NCBI GenBank assembly: GCA_037045685.1
Contig: JBAOII010000011.1
Coordinates: forward strand, 62,001-126,000
DNA: 64,000 nucleotides
Source: Competibacter_A sp037045685
GTDB taxonomy: Bacteria; Pseudomonadota; Gammaproteobacteria; Competibacterales; Competibacteraceae
Direction of reading: 5' to 3'
The notes under the pieces were generated by a model. The model saw only the letters and a list, made by a program, of their open reading frames with translations, was not told the origin of the DNA and made no database searches. Of the stretch, positions 19,372-28,215 are shown piece after piece. The translations under genes were made by a program, and so were the position numbers. How positions within the stretch are numbered: position 1 is the stretch's first letter; the number at the start of each line of letters is the position of its first letter.

Positions 19372-19728
19372 ATGAGCATCCATCCGACCGAAATCAAGCT
19401 GCATCAGACCTCCCGGCTGCTCGAAGTCGCCTTCGAGGACGGCGCCCGCTTCCAATTGCCCTGCGAATACCTGCGGGTATTCTCGCCGTCCGCCGAAGTG
19501 CGGGGTCACGGTCCCGGCACGGGGACGCTGGTGACCGGCAAGGAGGAGGTGAATATCACCGCCATCGAGCCGGTGGGCAACTACGCCGTCCGGCTGGTGT
19601 TCGACGACGGTCACTCGACCGGCCTGTATTCCTGGAACGTGCTGTACGAGTTGGGCGCGGACAAGGAAAGCAACTGGCGGGATTATCTGCGCCGGCTGAC
19701 CGAGGCCGGCTACCGGCGGCAAGTTTGA
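19372..19728 (+). CDS. DUF971 (GBBH-like N-terminal domain) protein
   Basis: A 118-residue protein of the DUF971 family, which resembles the N-terminal domain of gamma-butyrobetaine hydroxylase. The family motifs are seen: LPCEYLRVFSPSAEVRGHGPG, INITAIEPVGNYAVRLVFDDGH, and TGLYSWNVLYELG. It follows hslU by nine bases and precedes ubiE by 29, an arrangement conserved in many proteobacteria. The molecular function is unknown; a role with iron or metal centres has been suggested for relatives but nothing here tests it. Confidence 0.93.
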   Translation: MSIHPTEIKLHQTSRLLEVAFEDGARFQLPCEYLRVFSPSAEVRGHGPGTGTLVTGKEEVNITAIEPVGNYAVRLVFDDGHSTGLYSWNVLYELGADKESNWRDYLRRLTEAGYRRQV

Positions 19729-19757
19729 CTCCGTATCGATCCGAGCGGCCACGCACC

Positions 19758-20507
19758 ATGGAACAACCCGAAACCACGCATTTCGGCTACCAGAAGGTGG
19801 CCGCCGACGAGAAAGCCCGCAAGGTGGCCGGCGTGTTCGATTCGGTCGCCGGCAAGTACGACCTGATGAACGATCTGATGTCCATGGGCGTGCATCGCTT
19901 GTGGAAGCGCTTCGCGATCGGTCTCGCCGGCGTGCGGGCGGGAGAGCGGGTGCTGGATCTGGCGGGAGGCACCGGCGATCTGACCGGCCGGATGCTGCCG
20001 CTGGTGGGGCCGGCCGGGTGGGTGGTGCTGTCCGACATCAACGCCAACATGCTGGCCGAAGGCCGGCGGCGGCTGATCGACGAGGGCGCGGTCGGCAACG
20101 TCGCCTACGCGCAAATCGACGCCGAGCGACTGCCTTTCCCCGACAACACTTTCGACTGCATCACCATCGCCTTCGGGCTGCGCAACGTCACCTACAAGGA
20201 GCGGGCGCTGACGGCCATGCACGCCGCGCTCAAGCCGGGGGGGCGGGCGGTGATCCTGGAGTTTTCCCACCCGGTCGCGCCCGGCCTGAAGCCGGTCTAT
20301 GACCTGTACTCGTTCTCGGTTTTGCCGGTGCTCGGCAAACTGGTGGCCAACGACGCCGCCAGCTACCGCTATCTGGCCGAGTCCATTCGGGTGCATCCCG
20401 ATCAAGAGACCTTGCTGCGCATGATGGAGCAAGCCGGTTTCGAGCGTTGCCGGTATTTCAATCTGACCGGCGGCATCGTCGCGGTGCATCGTGGCTACAA
20501 GTTCTGA
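19758..20507 (+). CDS. ubiE: ubiquinone/menaquinone C-methyltransferase UbiE
   Basis: SAM-dependent methyltransferase for the C-methylation step of ubiquinone (and menaquinone where made). Motifs: HFGYQKV, VFDSVAGKYDLMNDLMSMGVHRLWKR, the SAM motif VLDLAGGTGDLT, DAERLPFPDNTFDCITIAFGLRNV, and the LTGGIVAVHRGYKF terminus. The length of 249 equals the E. coli protein (251). ubiE-ubiJ-ubiB is a conserved cluster. Confidence 0.98.
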   Translation: MEQPETTHFGYQKVAADEKARKVAGVFDSVAGKYDLMNDLMSMGVHRLWKRFAIGLAGVRAGERVLDLAGGTGDLTGRMLPLVGPAGWVVLSDINANMLAEGRRRLIDEGAVGNVAYAQIDAERLPFPDNTFDCITIAFGLRNVTYKERALTAMHAALKPGGRAVILEFSHPVAPGLKPVYDLYSFSVLPVLGKLVANDAASYRYLAESIRVHPDQETLLRMMEQAGFERCRYFNLTGGIVAVHRGYKF

Positions 20508-20573
20508 GCCCGCGTTCCTCCTTTCTCCGTGGGAGGGGAAAAGGACGAGCGCTGTCGCGCCGGGGATTTTCGC

Positions 20574-21185
20574 GTGATTCCCGCCGTCATCGTCGCCGGA
20601 TTGGAGGCCGCGTTTAACCGCTATTTGCGGCTCGATCCCGATATCCCGCCGCGACTGGCCGCGCTGGACGGCAAAGTGATCGCCCTCGAACTGGAGGGCT
20701 TGGGCCAGATCTGCTATCTGTTGCCCGGTGTCGATGGCGTTCGGGTGGTGGAACGCCACGAAGGCGAACCCTCGGTGTGGATACGCGGCACGCCGCTCGC
20801 GCTGGTCCGACGATTGGGCGGCGGTCCTGCGGTCGGTGGCGATGTGGCCATCGAAGGCGATGCCGCCGTGGGCCAAGCGTTTCAATCGCTCTTGGCGCAG
20901 GTGGATATCGACTGGGAAGAGCAGCTATCGAAAGCGGTCGGCGATGCCGCCGCCCATCAACTGGGGAATCTCTGGCGCGATCTTCGCGGCTGGGGTCGGC
21001 GGACTTCCGATGTTTTGGCGCGCGATGGCGTCGAATATCTCCAGCAGGAAGTGCGCGCGTTGCCGCCGCGTCACGCGGTCGAGGAATTTCTGAGCGCCGT
21101 GGACACCTTGCGCGAGGATGCGGACCGACTGGCCGCGCGAATCGAGCGCCTGCGCCGGCGCGCGGCGGCCGGCGATCCGGCCTAG
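20574..21185 (+). CDS. ubiJ: ubiquinone biosynthesis accessory factor UbiJ (SCP2 domain)
   Basis: Accessory lipid-binding protein that organises the Ubi enzyme complex, identified by position between ubiE and ubiB and by its SCP2-like fold pattern. Residues 1-110 carry the sterol-carrier-like domain (LEAAFNRYLRLDP, LGQICYLLP, DVAIEGDAAVGQAFQSLL). The C-terminal half is helical, with a final coiled coil (EDADRLAARIERLRRR). The start chosen is GTG 20574, giving 203 residues and a sequence opening IPAVIVAGLEAAFNRYL that matches E. coli UbiJ; the frame is open further upstream to 20529. Confidence 0.87.
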   Translation: MIPAVIVAGLEAAFNRYLRLDPDIPPRLAALDGKVIALELEGLGQICYLLPGVDGVRVVERHEGEPSVWIRGTPLALVRRLGGGPAVGGDVAIEGDAAVGQAFQSLLAQVDIDWEEQLSKAVGDAAAHQLGNLWRDLRGWGRRTSDVLARDGVEYLQQEVRALPPRHAVEEFLSAVDTLREDADRLAARIERLRRRAAAGDPA

Positions 21186-21214
21186 GCCGTTTCCCCGCAA
21201 GGCGCGCAGACGGC

Positions 21215-22888
21215 ATGTTCGGTCCCGCCCAACTGTTGCGGTTGCTGCACATCAACCGCGTGCTGGTGCGTCACGGTCTGGACGATATCATCCTCGCCAC
21301 CCACTTGTTCCGGCCCGTCGGTTTTCTGCGCCATCTGCTGCCCTGGAACTGGCTGCCCCGCCAGCAATCCGAACTGTCGCGCGGCGCCCGCATCCGGTTG
21401 ACGCTGGAGGATCTGGGGCCGATTTTCGTCAAATTCGGCCAGATGCTGTCCACCCGCCGCGATTTGCTGCCCGATGACATCGCCCGGGAACTGGCCAAGC
21501 TGCAAGACCAGGTGCCGCCCTTTCCCGGCGACCAGGCGCGCGCCATCGTCGAAAAGGCGTACGGCCAGCCGCTGGAAACGGTGTTCGCCGACTTCGGTTT
21601 TCATCCCCTGGCGTCGGCGTCCATCGCCCAGGTGCACGCCGCCCGGCTGCGCGGCGGTCGGGAGGTGGTGGTCAAGGTGCTGCGGCCCGGCATCGAAAAA
21701 ATCATCCGCCGCGATGTGGAGTTGCTGTACATCATCGCCAGCTTGGCGCAACGCTACTGGAAGGAGGGCCGCCGGCTGCGGCCGGTCGAAGTGGTGACGG
21801 AATACGAAAAGACCATCTTCGACGAGCTGGATCTGGTCCGCGAGGCGGCCAACGCCAGCCAGTTGCGGCACAATTTCCACGATTCGCCGATCCTGTACGT
21901 GCCCGAGGTGTTCTGGCCGGAAACCCGCCGCAACGTGCTGGTCATGGAGCGGATTCGCGGCATTCCGGTGGGCGATATCGCCGAGTTGCGCCGGCGGGGC
22001 GTCGATATGAAAAAGCTGTCGGAACGGGGGGTGGTGATTTTCTTCACCCAGGTGTTTCGCGACAGCTTTTTCCACGCCGACATGCATCCCGGCAACATCT
22101 TCATCAACGCCGAGGACCCCGCCGATCCCCGCTATATCGCCGTGGATTTCGGCATCATCGGCACTCTGAGTCCGACCGACCAGCACTATCTGGCCGAGAA
22201 TTTCCTGGCTTTTTTCCGCCGCGACTACCGGCGGGTCGCGGAGTTGCACATCGAGTCCGGCTGGGTGCCGACCGAAACCCGGGTGGACGAGTTCGAATCG
22301 GCCATCCGCACCGTGTCGGAACCGATTTTCGACCGGCCGCTCAAGGACATTTCCTTCGGCGGGTTTTTGTTGACCCTGTTCCAGACCGCCCGCCGCTTCA
22401 ACATGGAAGTGCAGCCGCAGCTGGTGCTGTTGCAAAAGACCTTGCTCAATATCGAGGGCTTGGGCCGGCAACTCGATCCCGACCTGGATTTGTGGAAAAC
22501 CGCCAAGCCGTTCCTGGAAAGCTGGATGAAGGATCGGGTCGGGCCGTGGTCGGTCATCAACCGCGTCAAGCACTACATCCCGCGTTGGGCCGACCAGACG
22601 CCCGATCTGCCGAATCTGGTCTACGGCCTGCTCCGGAAAGCGAATGCCGGCGAACTCGCGGTGCAATTGCACAAGCAGGAGATGGAACGGCTGCGCCGGG
22701 AGCTGCGCCGGGCCAACCGGCGCAATTTCCATTCGGTGGTGGGCGCCGCGCTGATCGTCAGCGCGGCGCTGCTGCTGGGTTTCGATACGCCCCACCCCGA
22801 GAGTCCTTGGCAGGTGCCGCTGCTGTCGTGGTTGCTGGGCGGAATCGGTGTCGGTCTATTGCTCCAGGCTTGGCCCACGGACGTATAA
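21215..22888 (+). CDS. ubiB: ubiquinone biosynthesis ATPase/kinase-like protein UbiB
   Basis: Member of the ABC1/ADCK/UbiB atypical kinase family needed for ubiquinone synthesis, acting at the inner membrane. The 557-residue protein shows the family-specific KxGQ motif (FVKFGQMLSTRRDLLP), the Ala-rich loop SASIAQVHAA, the catalytic HADMHPGNIF and VDFGIIG motifs, and two C-terminal transmembrane helices (VGAALIVSAALLLG and a second near the end). ATG 21215 gives the usual length (E. coli 546). Confidence 0.97.
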   Translation: MFGPAQLLRLLHINRVLVRHGLDDIILATHLFRPVGFLRHLLPWNWLPRQQSELSRGARIRLTLEDLGPIFVKFGQMLSTRRDLLPDDIARELAKLQDQVPPFPGDQARAIVEKAYGQPLETVFADFGFHPLASASIAQVHAARLRGGREVVVKVLRPGIEKIIRRDVELLYIIASLAQRYWKEGRRLRPVEVVTEYEKTIFDELDLVREAANASQLRHNFHDSPILYVPEVFWPETRRNVLVMERIRGIPVGDIAELRRRGVDMKKLSERGVVIFFTQVFRDSFFHADMHPGNIFINAEDPADPRYIAVDFGIIGTLSPTDQHYLAENFLAFFRRDYRRVAELHIESGWVPTETRVDEFESAIRTVSEPIFDRPLKDISFGGFLLTLFQTARRFNMEVQPQLVLLQKTLLNIEGLGRQLDPDLDLWKTAKPFLESWMKDRVGPWSVINRVKHYIPRWADQTPDLPNLVYGLLRKANAGELAVQLHKQEMERLRRELRRANRRNFHSVVGAALIVSAALLLGFDTPHPESPWQVPLLSWLLGGIGVGLLLQAWPTDV

Positions 22889-22935
22889 GTTTTCGCGCTC
22901 CCCTCTCCCTTCGGGAAAGGGCCGGGGCGAAAGCG
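22889..22935. terminator. stem-loop between convergent ubiB and DJ-1 genes
   Basis: CTCCCCTCTCCCTTCGGGAAAGGGCCGGGG-like inverted sequence flanked by TTTCGC and GCGAAA forms an imperfect GC-rich hairpin. It lacks a long T-run, so terminator function is only likely from its position. Confidence 0.4.
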
Positions 22936-22953
22936 AGTCGGGTTGAGGGGGGT

Positions 22954-23499
22954 TCAAGGTCGCTGCAAAGCGGCTTCCACCTCATCGCGCGCGTCTCGGC
23001 CGCACAGGATTTCGATCAGGGTCAGCGCGAAATCCATGGCCGTGCCCGGCCCGCGCGAGGTGATGAAAGTGCCGTCGCGCACCACGGCCGCGCTGCTCAG
23101 CCGAATTTCGGTACGACCGTCGAGAATGCCCGGATAGGCGGTGGCTTCGCGGTAGTTGAGCAGGCCGGCGCTGGCCAGCACCCGGGGCGCGGCGCAAATG
23201 GCGGCGACGTAGCGGCCTTGCTCCGCTTGCCGCCGCAACAGCGCCGCGATGCGCTGGTCGGCCTCCAGGCGCTGGGCGCCGCCCAGGCCGCCCGGCAGCA
23301 CCACGAGGTCGAAATCCCGATCCAGCACCGTGTCCAGCGCGACTTCGGGGAGCAGGACGACGCCGCGCGAGGCGGTCACCGGCCCTTCCTCCAGGCCCGC
23401 CACCACCACCGTGATGTTGGCGCGGCGCAAAAGATCGATGATGGTGACGGCCTCCAGTTCTTCGCAACCATGGGCGAGCGGGACGAGGACGGTAGCCAT
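22954..23499 (-). CDS. DJ-1/PfpI family protein
   Basis: A 181-residue protein of the DJ-1/ThiJ/PfpI family. It has the N-terminal acidic residue in GCEELEAVTIIDLLRRA, LPGGLGGAQRL, and the conserved reactive Cys in VAAICAAPRVLASAG, with the family pattern RTEIRLSSAAVVRDG near the middle. Close relatives such as YajL act in protein repair or as chaperones under oxidative stress; whether this one is YajL is not certain. The gene precedes ctpA in the plus-strand map but is transcribed after it, on the minus strand, with a 53-bp gap. Confidence 0.9.
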   Translation of the reverse strand: MATVLVPLAHGCEELEAVTIIDLLRRANITVVVAGLEEGPVTASRGVVLLPEVALDTVLDRDFDLVVLPGGLGGAQRLEADQRIAALLRRQAEQGRYVAAICAAPRVLASAGLLNYREATAYPGILDGRTEIRLSSAAVVRDGTFITSRGPGTAMDFALTLIEILCGRDARDEVEAALQRP

Positions 23500-23552
23500 A
23501 AGCGATTTTCTCCTCTTGGGCGGGCTGGCGCGGGCTGGCGAAACCCGGCCGC

Positions 23553-24893
23553 TCAGCCGCTCTTGCGGTTTTGCAGCAGGGTCATGCCCTTCAGCAGGTT
23601 CAGGGCTTCGTACAACTGATAATCGTTTTGGGCCAGACCGTCGGCGCCGGCGGGCTTGGTGGAGTCGGGGGGACTGTCGGGCGGGGCGCCTTCGATCTTG
23701 TCGGCGCGGTCGTTGCGCAGGTGGCCGGTCAGGTCGGACTCTTTGATGAAGTCCGGCTCGGCGCCGTCGTCGGCTCCCAGCTTGAGCGGTTTGAGCTTGA
23801 TGTCGGGGTCGATGCCGGCGGCCTGGATGGAGCGGCCGCTGGGCGTGTAGTAGCGGGCGGTGGTCAGCTTGACCGCCGTGCCGTTGCCCAGCGGCAGGAT
23901 GGTCTGCACCGAACCCTTGCCGAAGGTGCGCTCGCCCAGAATCAGCGCCCGGTGGTGATCCTGCAGGGCGCCGGCGACGATTTCCGAGGCCGACGCCGAG
24001 CCGCCGTTGACCAGCACCACCATGGGCGCGCTTTTCAGCAGGTCGCCCGGCGTGGCCTTGTAGCTCTGGTCGGAGCCGTTGCCGCGCCCCTTGGTCTCGA
24101 CGATGACGCCGTCTTCCAGGAAATCGTCGGCCACGTCCACCGCGCCGTTCAGCACGCCGCCCGGGTTGTTGCGCAGATCCAGCACCAGCCCTTTCAGCGG
24201 CGCTTTGTTCTGCTGTTCGAGCGTCTGCAGCTCTTGTTGCAGGCTCTGGGCGGTTTTGGCTTGAAACTGGGTGACCCGCAAATAGGCGAACCCCGGCTCC
24301 AGCAGGCGGCTCTTGACGCTCTTGACCTGGATAACTTCGCGAACCAGCTTGACTTTTAGCGGTTTTCGGACCCCTTCCCGCACGATGGTGAGGGTGATCG
24401 CGGTATTCGGCTTGCCGCGCATCCGCTGGATCGCGTCGGAAAGCGCCATGCCCTTGACCGAGGTGTCGTCGAGCCGGATGATCAGATCGCCGGCGCGGAT
24501 GCCGGCGCGCTGGGCCGGCGTGTCGTCGATCGGGGTGATAACCTTGATGAAGCCGTCTTCCTGCCCGACCTCGATGCCCAAACCGCCGAACTCGCCGGAG
24601 GTGCCGACCTGCAAGTCCTGGAACGCTTCGGCGTCCAGAAAGGCGGAGTGGGGGTCGAGATTGCTCAACATGCCGCGAATCGCGTTTTCCAACAGATCCT
24701 TGTCCTTGACCGGTTCCACGTAATCCTGCTTGACGGCGTCGAGCACGCCGGTGAACGTGCGCAGTTCATCCAGCGGCAGCTTGTTTTCTAGGGCGGCATC
24801 CTTCTCGGCCCAGGCGGCATGCACGGCTGTCAGCAGGACGCCGGCCACGAAACTCAAGGCCAGCGCCAGACCGTGTCGAGTTGCAACACTCAT
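23553..24893 (-). CDS. ctpA: carboxyl-terminal processing serine protease (S41, CtpA-like)
   Basis: Periplasmic tail-specific protease of 446 residues. A signal peptide (LALALSFVAGVLLTAVHAAWA) is followed by a helical domain, a PDZ domain (GLGIEVGQEDGFIKVITPIDDTPA) and the S41 catalytic core. The nucleophile is the Ser in GGSASASEIVAGAL and the Lys general base is in GERTFGKGSVQ. The C-terminal region is charged and probably flexible. ATG 24893 has GGAG five bases upstream. It lies downstream of gpmA on the same strand, as ctpA often lies next to a phosphoglycerate mutase gene. Confidence 0.95.
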   Translation of the reverse strand: MSVATRHGLALALSFVAGVLLTAVHAAWAEKDAALENKLPLDELRTFTGVLDAVKQDYVEPVKDKDLLENAIRGMLSNLDPHSAFLDAEAFQDLQVGTSGEFGGLGIEVGQEDGFIKVITPIDDTPAQRAGIRAGDLIIRLDDTSVKGMALSDAIQRMRGKPNTAITLTIVREGVRKPLKVKLVREVIQVKSVKSRLLEPGFAYLRVTQFQAKTAQSLQQELQTLEQQNKAPLKGLVLDLRNNPGGVLNGAVDVADDFLEDGVIVETKGRGNGSDQSYKATPGDLLKSAPMVVLVNGGSASASEIVAGALQDHHRALILGERTFGKGSVQTILPLGNGTAVKLTTARYYTPSGRSIQAAGIDPDIKLKPLKLGADDGAEPDFIKESDLTGHLRNDRADKIEGAPPDSPPDSTKPAGADGLAQNDYQLYEALNLLKGMTLLQNRKSG

Positions 24894-25027
24894 CTTCACT
24901 CCATACTTCCTTACGATTGCGGCGAGGGGAACTGTAAAAACTTTAGATAATCGCCAGATTAAGACAATGGATGGGGCCTGAAAATCGCATGGCCGGATAA
25001 ATTGGTGAAATGGCATTCTTGGAGGGG

Positions 25028-25072
25028 GACAGACCCCGGCGCCGACCATTGCGGTCGGCGCCGGGGTCTGTC
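25028..25072. repeat. perfect 20-bp palindrome between gpmA and ctpA
   Basis: The arms GACAGACCCCGGCGCCGACC and its exact complement are separated by the five bases ATTGC. No mismatch occurs over 20 bp. There is no T-run on either strand, so a plain intrinsic terminator is unlikely; the shape is that of a REP-like or miniature mobile element. Confidence 0.85.
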
Positions 25073-25096
25073 GCGGGACGGGATCGGTGCGAAACC

Positions 25097-25843
<747 letters not shown>

Positions 25844-26044
25844 TGCTGAATGCCTCCTCAGTTCAGAGCGGTCATTGTCGTTGTCGGGTCGGAAGCGGCG
25901 CGCGGCGGTTTGCGGCCCACCCGAGCCGCCGAGGGCTGCCGGTACGCCGATCCGGTTAAATCCTATGGAAATTCGGCCGGCCGATGATACGCCCGGCCAA
26001 CCGATTTCGCCAGTCAACGGCGTTCGCGCCTTCTCAATATCGCT

Positions 26045-26064
26045 ATATTAAGTTATGCTAATAT
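26045..26064. promoter_or_regulatory. candidate ArsR-family operator ATATTA-N8-TAATAT
   Basis: A perfect 6-bp inverted repeat with an 8-bp spacer in an AT-rich patch within otherwise GC-rich DNA, directly upstream of an ArsR-family gene. Dyads of this kind are typical ArsR/SmtB operators, which suggests autoregulation. An ATG at 26063 lies within the right arm, so that codon is unlikely to be the translation start. Confidence 0.6.
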
Positions 26065-26119
26065 GCAATTCATCGAGATAACAATTTTGTCATCCACGGC
26101 ACCTGGCAAGCGGGCGGGC

Positions 26120-26458
26120 ATGGCGCGAGACGGCGCCGACAGCGGCGTTGTTCCGACCGATTTTCTGATGACCCGCGACGAGGATATCGAGCGAGCCTCG
26201 CGTTCGCTCAAGGCCATGTCGCATCCGCTGCGGCTCAAGATCCTCTGCACCTTGGGCGACCAGGAGGTCAGCGTTCAGGAAATCGTCGAGCACGTCGGAA
26301 CGTCGCAGAGCAACATTTCCCAGCACCTTGCCATTCTCCGCGACAAAGGTATTCTCACCTGCCGCAAGGACGCCAACCGGGTCTATTACCGGGTGAGCGA
26401 CGCTCGCACGCTGCGCTTGATCGGCATGATGCGCGACGTTTTCTGCACCCGGCTTTGA
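26120..26458 (+). CDS. ArsR-family regulator, YgaV/BigR/SqrR-like (putative persulfide sensor)
   Basis: Winged-helix repressor of about 112 residues. The pattern SLKAMSHPLRLKILCTLGDQE, the recognition helix SQSNISQHLAILRDKGIL, the wing RKDANRVYYRV and a Cys in the terminal DVFCTRL match E. coli YgaV and the BigR/SqrR group. In that group one Cys in the ILC segment and one near the C-terminus form a di- or polysulfide bridge on sensing persulfides; both Cys are present here, plus a third in ILTCRKD. The start is uncertain (26063, 26120 or 26168). Downstream DUF2892 and rhodanese genes mirror the E. coli ygaVP partners. Confidence 0.82.
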   Translation: MARDGADSGVVPTDFLMTRDEDIERASRSLKAMSHPLRLKILCTLGDQEVSVQEIVEHVGTSQSNISQHLAILRDKGILTCRKDANRVYYRVSDARTLRLIGMMRDVFCTRL

Positions 26459-26533
26459 ACTCGTCCCCCCGGATCGTCGGCCCCGCGCTCGCGCGGACGA
26501 TATCCCTGTCCATCATTAGTATCGAGGTCGAGC

Positions 26534-26767
26534 ATGAACAGCGAAAGGATCATCCGGATCATGGCCGGTTCGTTTATTCTGTTGTCGCTGCTGTTGGGCG
26601 CGCCGGCCAGCCCGCTCTACCACAGCAGCTATTGGCTTTGGTTCACCGCCTTCGTCGGATTGAACCTGTTCCAGAGCGGTTTCACCCGATTTTGTCCGGC
26701 GGAGATGATCCTGTGGAAGCTGGGCATCGGAAAGGCCGGCGATCGGGCCGGCCGTCCCGCGCACTGA
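26534..26767 (+). CDS. DUF2892 small inner-membrane protein
   Basis: A 77-residue protein with two hydrophobic segments (IIRIMAGSFILLSLLLG and a second around WLWFTAFVGLNLF) and the family signature GFTRFCPAEMILWKLG. DUF2892 also forms the C-terminal membrane domain of the rhodanese YgaP. Here it is a separate gene immediately before a rhodanese, 75 bp after the ArsR gene. The role in sulfane-sulfur transfer is inferred from this context. Confidence 0.85.
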   Translation: MNSERIIRIMAGSFILLSLLLGAPASPLYHSSYWLWFTAFVGLNLFQSGFTRFCPAEMILWKLGIGKAGDRAGRPAH

Positions 26768-26786
26768 GCGACATCCGAGGAACGTC

Positions 26787-27215
26787 ATGAGCGATTTCAT
26801 CGAATTTTCCCAGCAAAACTGGCTGTTGTATCTGGCGCTGCTGGCTATCTCGGGCCTGCTGGTCGGGAATGAGGTTCTCCGCAAGATCCGTGGGGTTCGC
26901 GCGCTGAGCGCCGCCGAAGCGTTGCGCCTGATCAATGATCGGGATGCCTGGGTCGTGGACATCCGCGAAGGCGGCGAATACAAGGAGGGCCACATTCCGC
27001 AGGCCCGCCACATTCCGCTCGCCTCGCTGCGAGAGCGGCTGGGCGAGCTGGGCAAGGCCGGCGACAAGCCGATCATCGTTTACTGCCGGACCGGAAACAC
27101 CGCGCAGTCCGCTTGCGCCCAGCTCAAGAAAAATGGGATCGCCGACGTTTACAGCCTGAACGGCGGGCTGGCGGCTTGGCTGGACGCCAATTTGCCGGTC
27201 AGCCGCAAGAAATAG
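26787..27215 (+). CDS. membrane-anchored rhodanese-like sulfurtransferase (YibN-like)
   Basis: A 142-residue protein with one N-terminal transmembrane helix (WLLYLALLAISGLLVG) and a cytoplasmic rhodanese domain from residue 38. The active-site loop is YCRTGNTAQ with the catalytic Cys, preceded by VVDIREGGEYKEGHIPQARHIP. Topology and position before grxC and secB match YibN. GAGG before ATG 26787 supports the start. With the ArsR regulator and DUF2892 it may handle sulfane sulfur. Confidence 0.92.
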   Translation: MSDFIEFSQQNWLLYLALLAISGLLVGNEVLRKIRGVRALSAAEALRLINDRDAWVVDIREGGEYKEGHIPQARHIPLASLRERLGELGKAGDKPIIVYCRTGNTAQSACAQLKKNGIADVYSLNGGLAAWLDANLPVSRKK

Positions 27216-27242
27216 GTTTCCGGATTCGCATCGGGTTCGATC

Positions 27243-27497
27243 GTGCCGAATATCCTCGTGTATGCGACTGAATGGTGTCCCTATTGCCGGCGTGCTCGGG
27301 CGCTGTTGGACAGCAAGGGGGCGCGTTACACGCTCTTGGATGTAGGCCATAACCCCGCTTTGTGGAACGAGATCGCCGAGCGGACCGGTCGCGACACCGT
27401 GCCCCAGATTTTCATCGGCGACCGGCATGTCGGGGGCTGCGACGACTTGTTCGCGCTGGAGCGGCGCGGCGGGTTGGAGCCGCTGCTGAAGGGCTAA
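27243..27497 (+). CDS. grxC: glutaredoxin 3
   Basis: An 84-residue dithiol glutaredoxin that reduces disulfides with glutathione. The active site is CPYC within YATEWCPYCRRARALL. The GSH-binding motifs TVPQIFIGDRHVGGCDD are present. It starts 27 bp after the rhodanese gene and precedes secB by 244 bp, a conserved gammaproteobacterial order. Confidence 0.95.
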   Translation: MPNILVYATEWCPYCRRARALLDSKGARYTLLDVGHNPALWNEIAERTGRDTVPQIFIGDRHVGGCDDLFALERRGGLEPLLKG

Positions 27498-27741
27498 GCG
27501 ATTTCGGAGGATTTTGCTCCGTCCCCGTGCGGATGGGCGACGAGCGCGATCGAAGCGTTGCGCCTGCCATTCGTCCGCTCGCCGCGCTGGCCGCCGGTTT
27601 CGCCCGCTCTTCTTGGCCTCGCGCTCCTCGCCGCCCGGTGGATTATTGGGCAGCTTGGCGAGGACTCTGTAAAATGATGGCGCCGACACACGTTGCCATT
27701 TTCCAATCATCTCTCGACCACCCACCCACAAGGCACTTCGC

Positions 27742-28209
27742 ATGAGCGAGCAACCTGAGGTTTCTCAGCATTTCGATATTCAGAAGGTCTACCTGAAGGA
27801 CGTCTCGTTGGAGACGCCCAATTCCCCGGCGATTTTCACCGAACAATGGCAACCGCAGAGCGAAGTGCGCCTGGAAACCGGCGCCACGCCCTTGACCCAG
27901 GAGTTGTTCGAGGTGGTGCTGACCGTGACGGTCACCGCCAAGCTCGGCGACCGCACCGCTTACCTGGCCGAGGTCCAACAGGCGGGCCTGTTCACCCTGC
28001 GGGGCTTCGACGATCCGCAAATGGGCCACATGCTGCACGCCTTCTGCCCGAACATCCTGTTTCCGTTCGCCCGCGAGGAGCTGGCCTCGCTGATCGGCAA
28101 GGGCGGATTCCCGGCGCTGCTGCTCAATCCGATCAATTTCGACGGCCTCTACATGCAGCGGCTGCAACAGCAACCGGCGGCTGCGGGCGCCCCACCGGCA
28201 ACCCACTGA
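27742..28209 (+). CDS. secB: protein-export chaperone SecB
   Basis: Tetrameric cytoplasmic chaperone that keeps preproteins unfolded and hands them to SecA. The 155-residue protein begins with the typical QHFDIQKVYLKDVSLETPN and PAIF. It has LTVTVTAKLGDRTAYLAEVQQAG, the hydrophobic groove segment HAFCPNILFPFARE, and LLNPINFDGLYMQR near the end. gpsA starts six bases after its stop, indicating co-translation. Confidence 0.97.
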   Translation: MSEQPEVSQHFDIQKVYLKDVSLETPNSPAIFTEQWQPQSEVRLETGATPLTQELFEVVLTVTVTAKLGDRTAYLAEVQQAGLFTLRGFDDPQMGHMLHAFCPNILFPFAREELASLIGKGGFPALLLNPINFDGLYMQRLQQQPAAAGAPPATH

Positions 28210-28215
28210 CCCACG

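Noticed and set aside
17377..19752. 791-codon minus-strand frame across hslV and hslU
   Set aside because: Shadow of two certain genes; low-complexity composition.
22889..22935. Possible structured RNA between ubiB and the DJ-1 gene
   Set aside because: A single imperfect GC-rich hairpin between convergent genes is adequately explained as a transcription stop.
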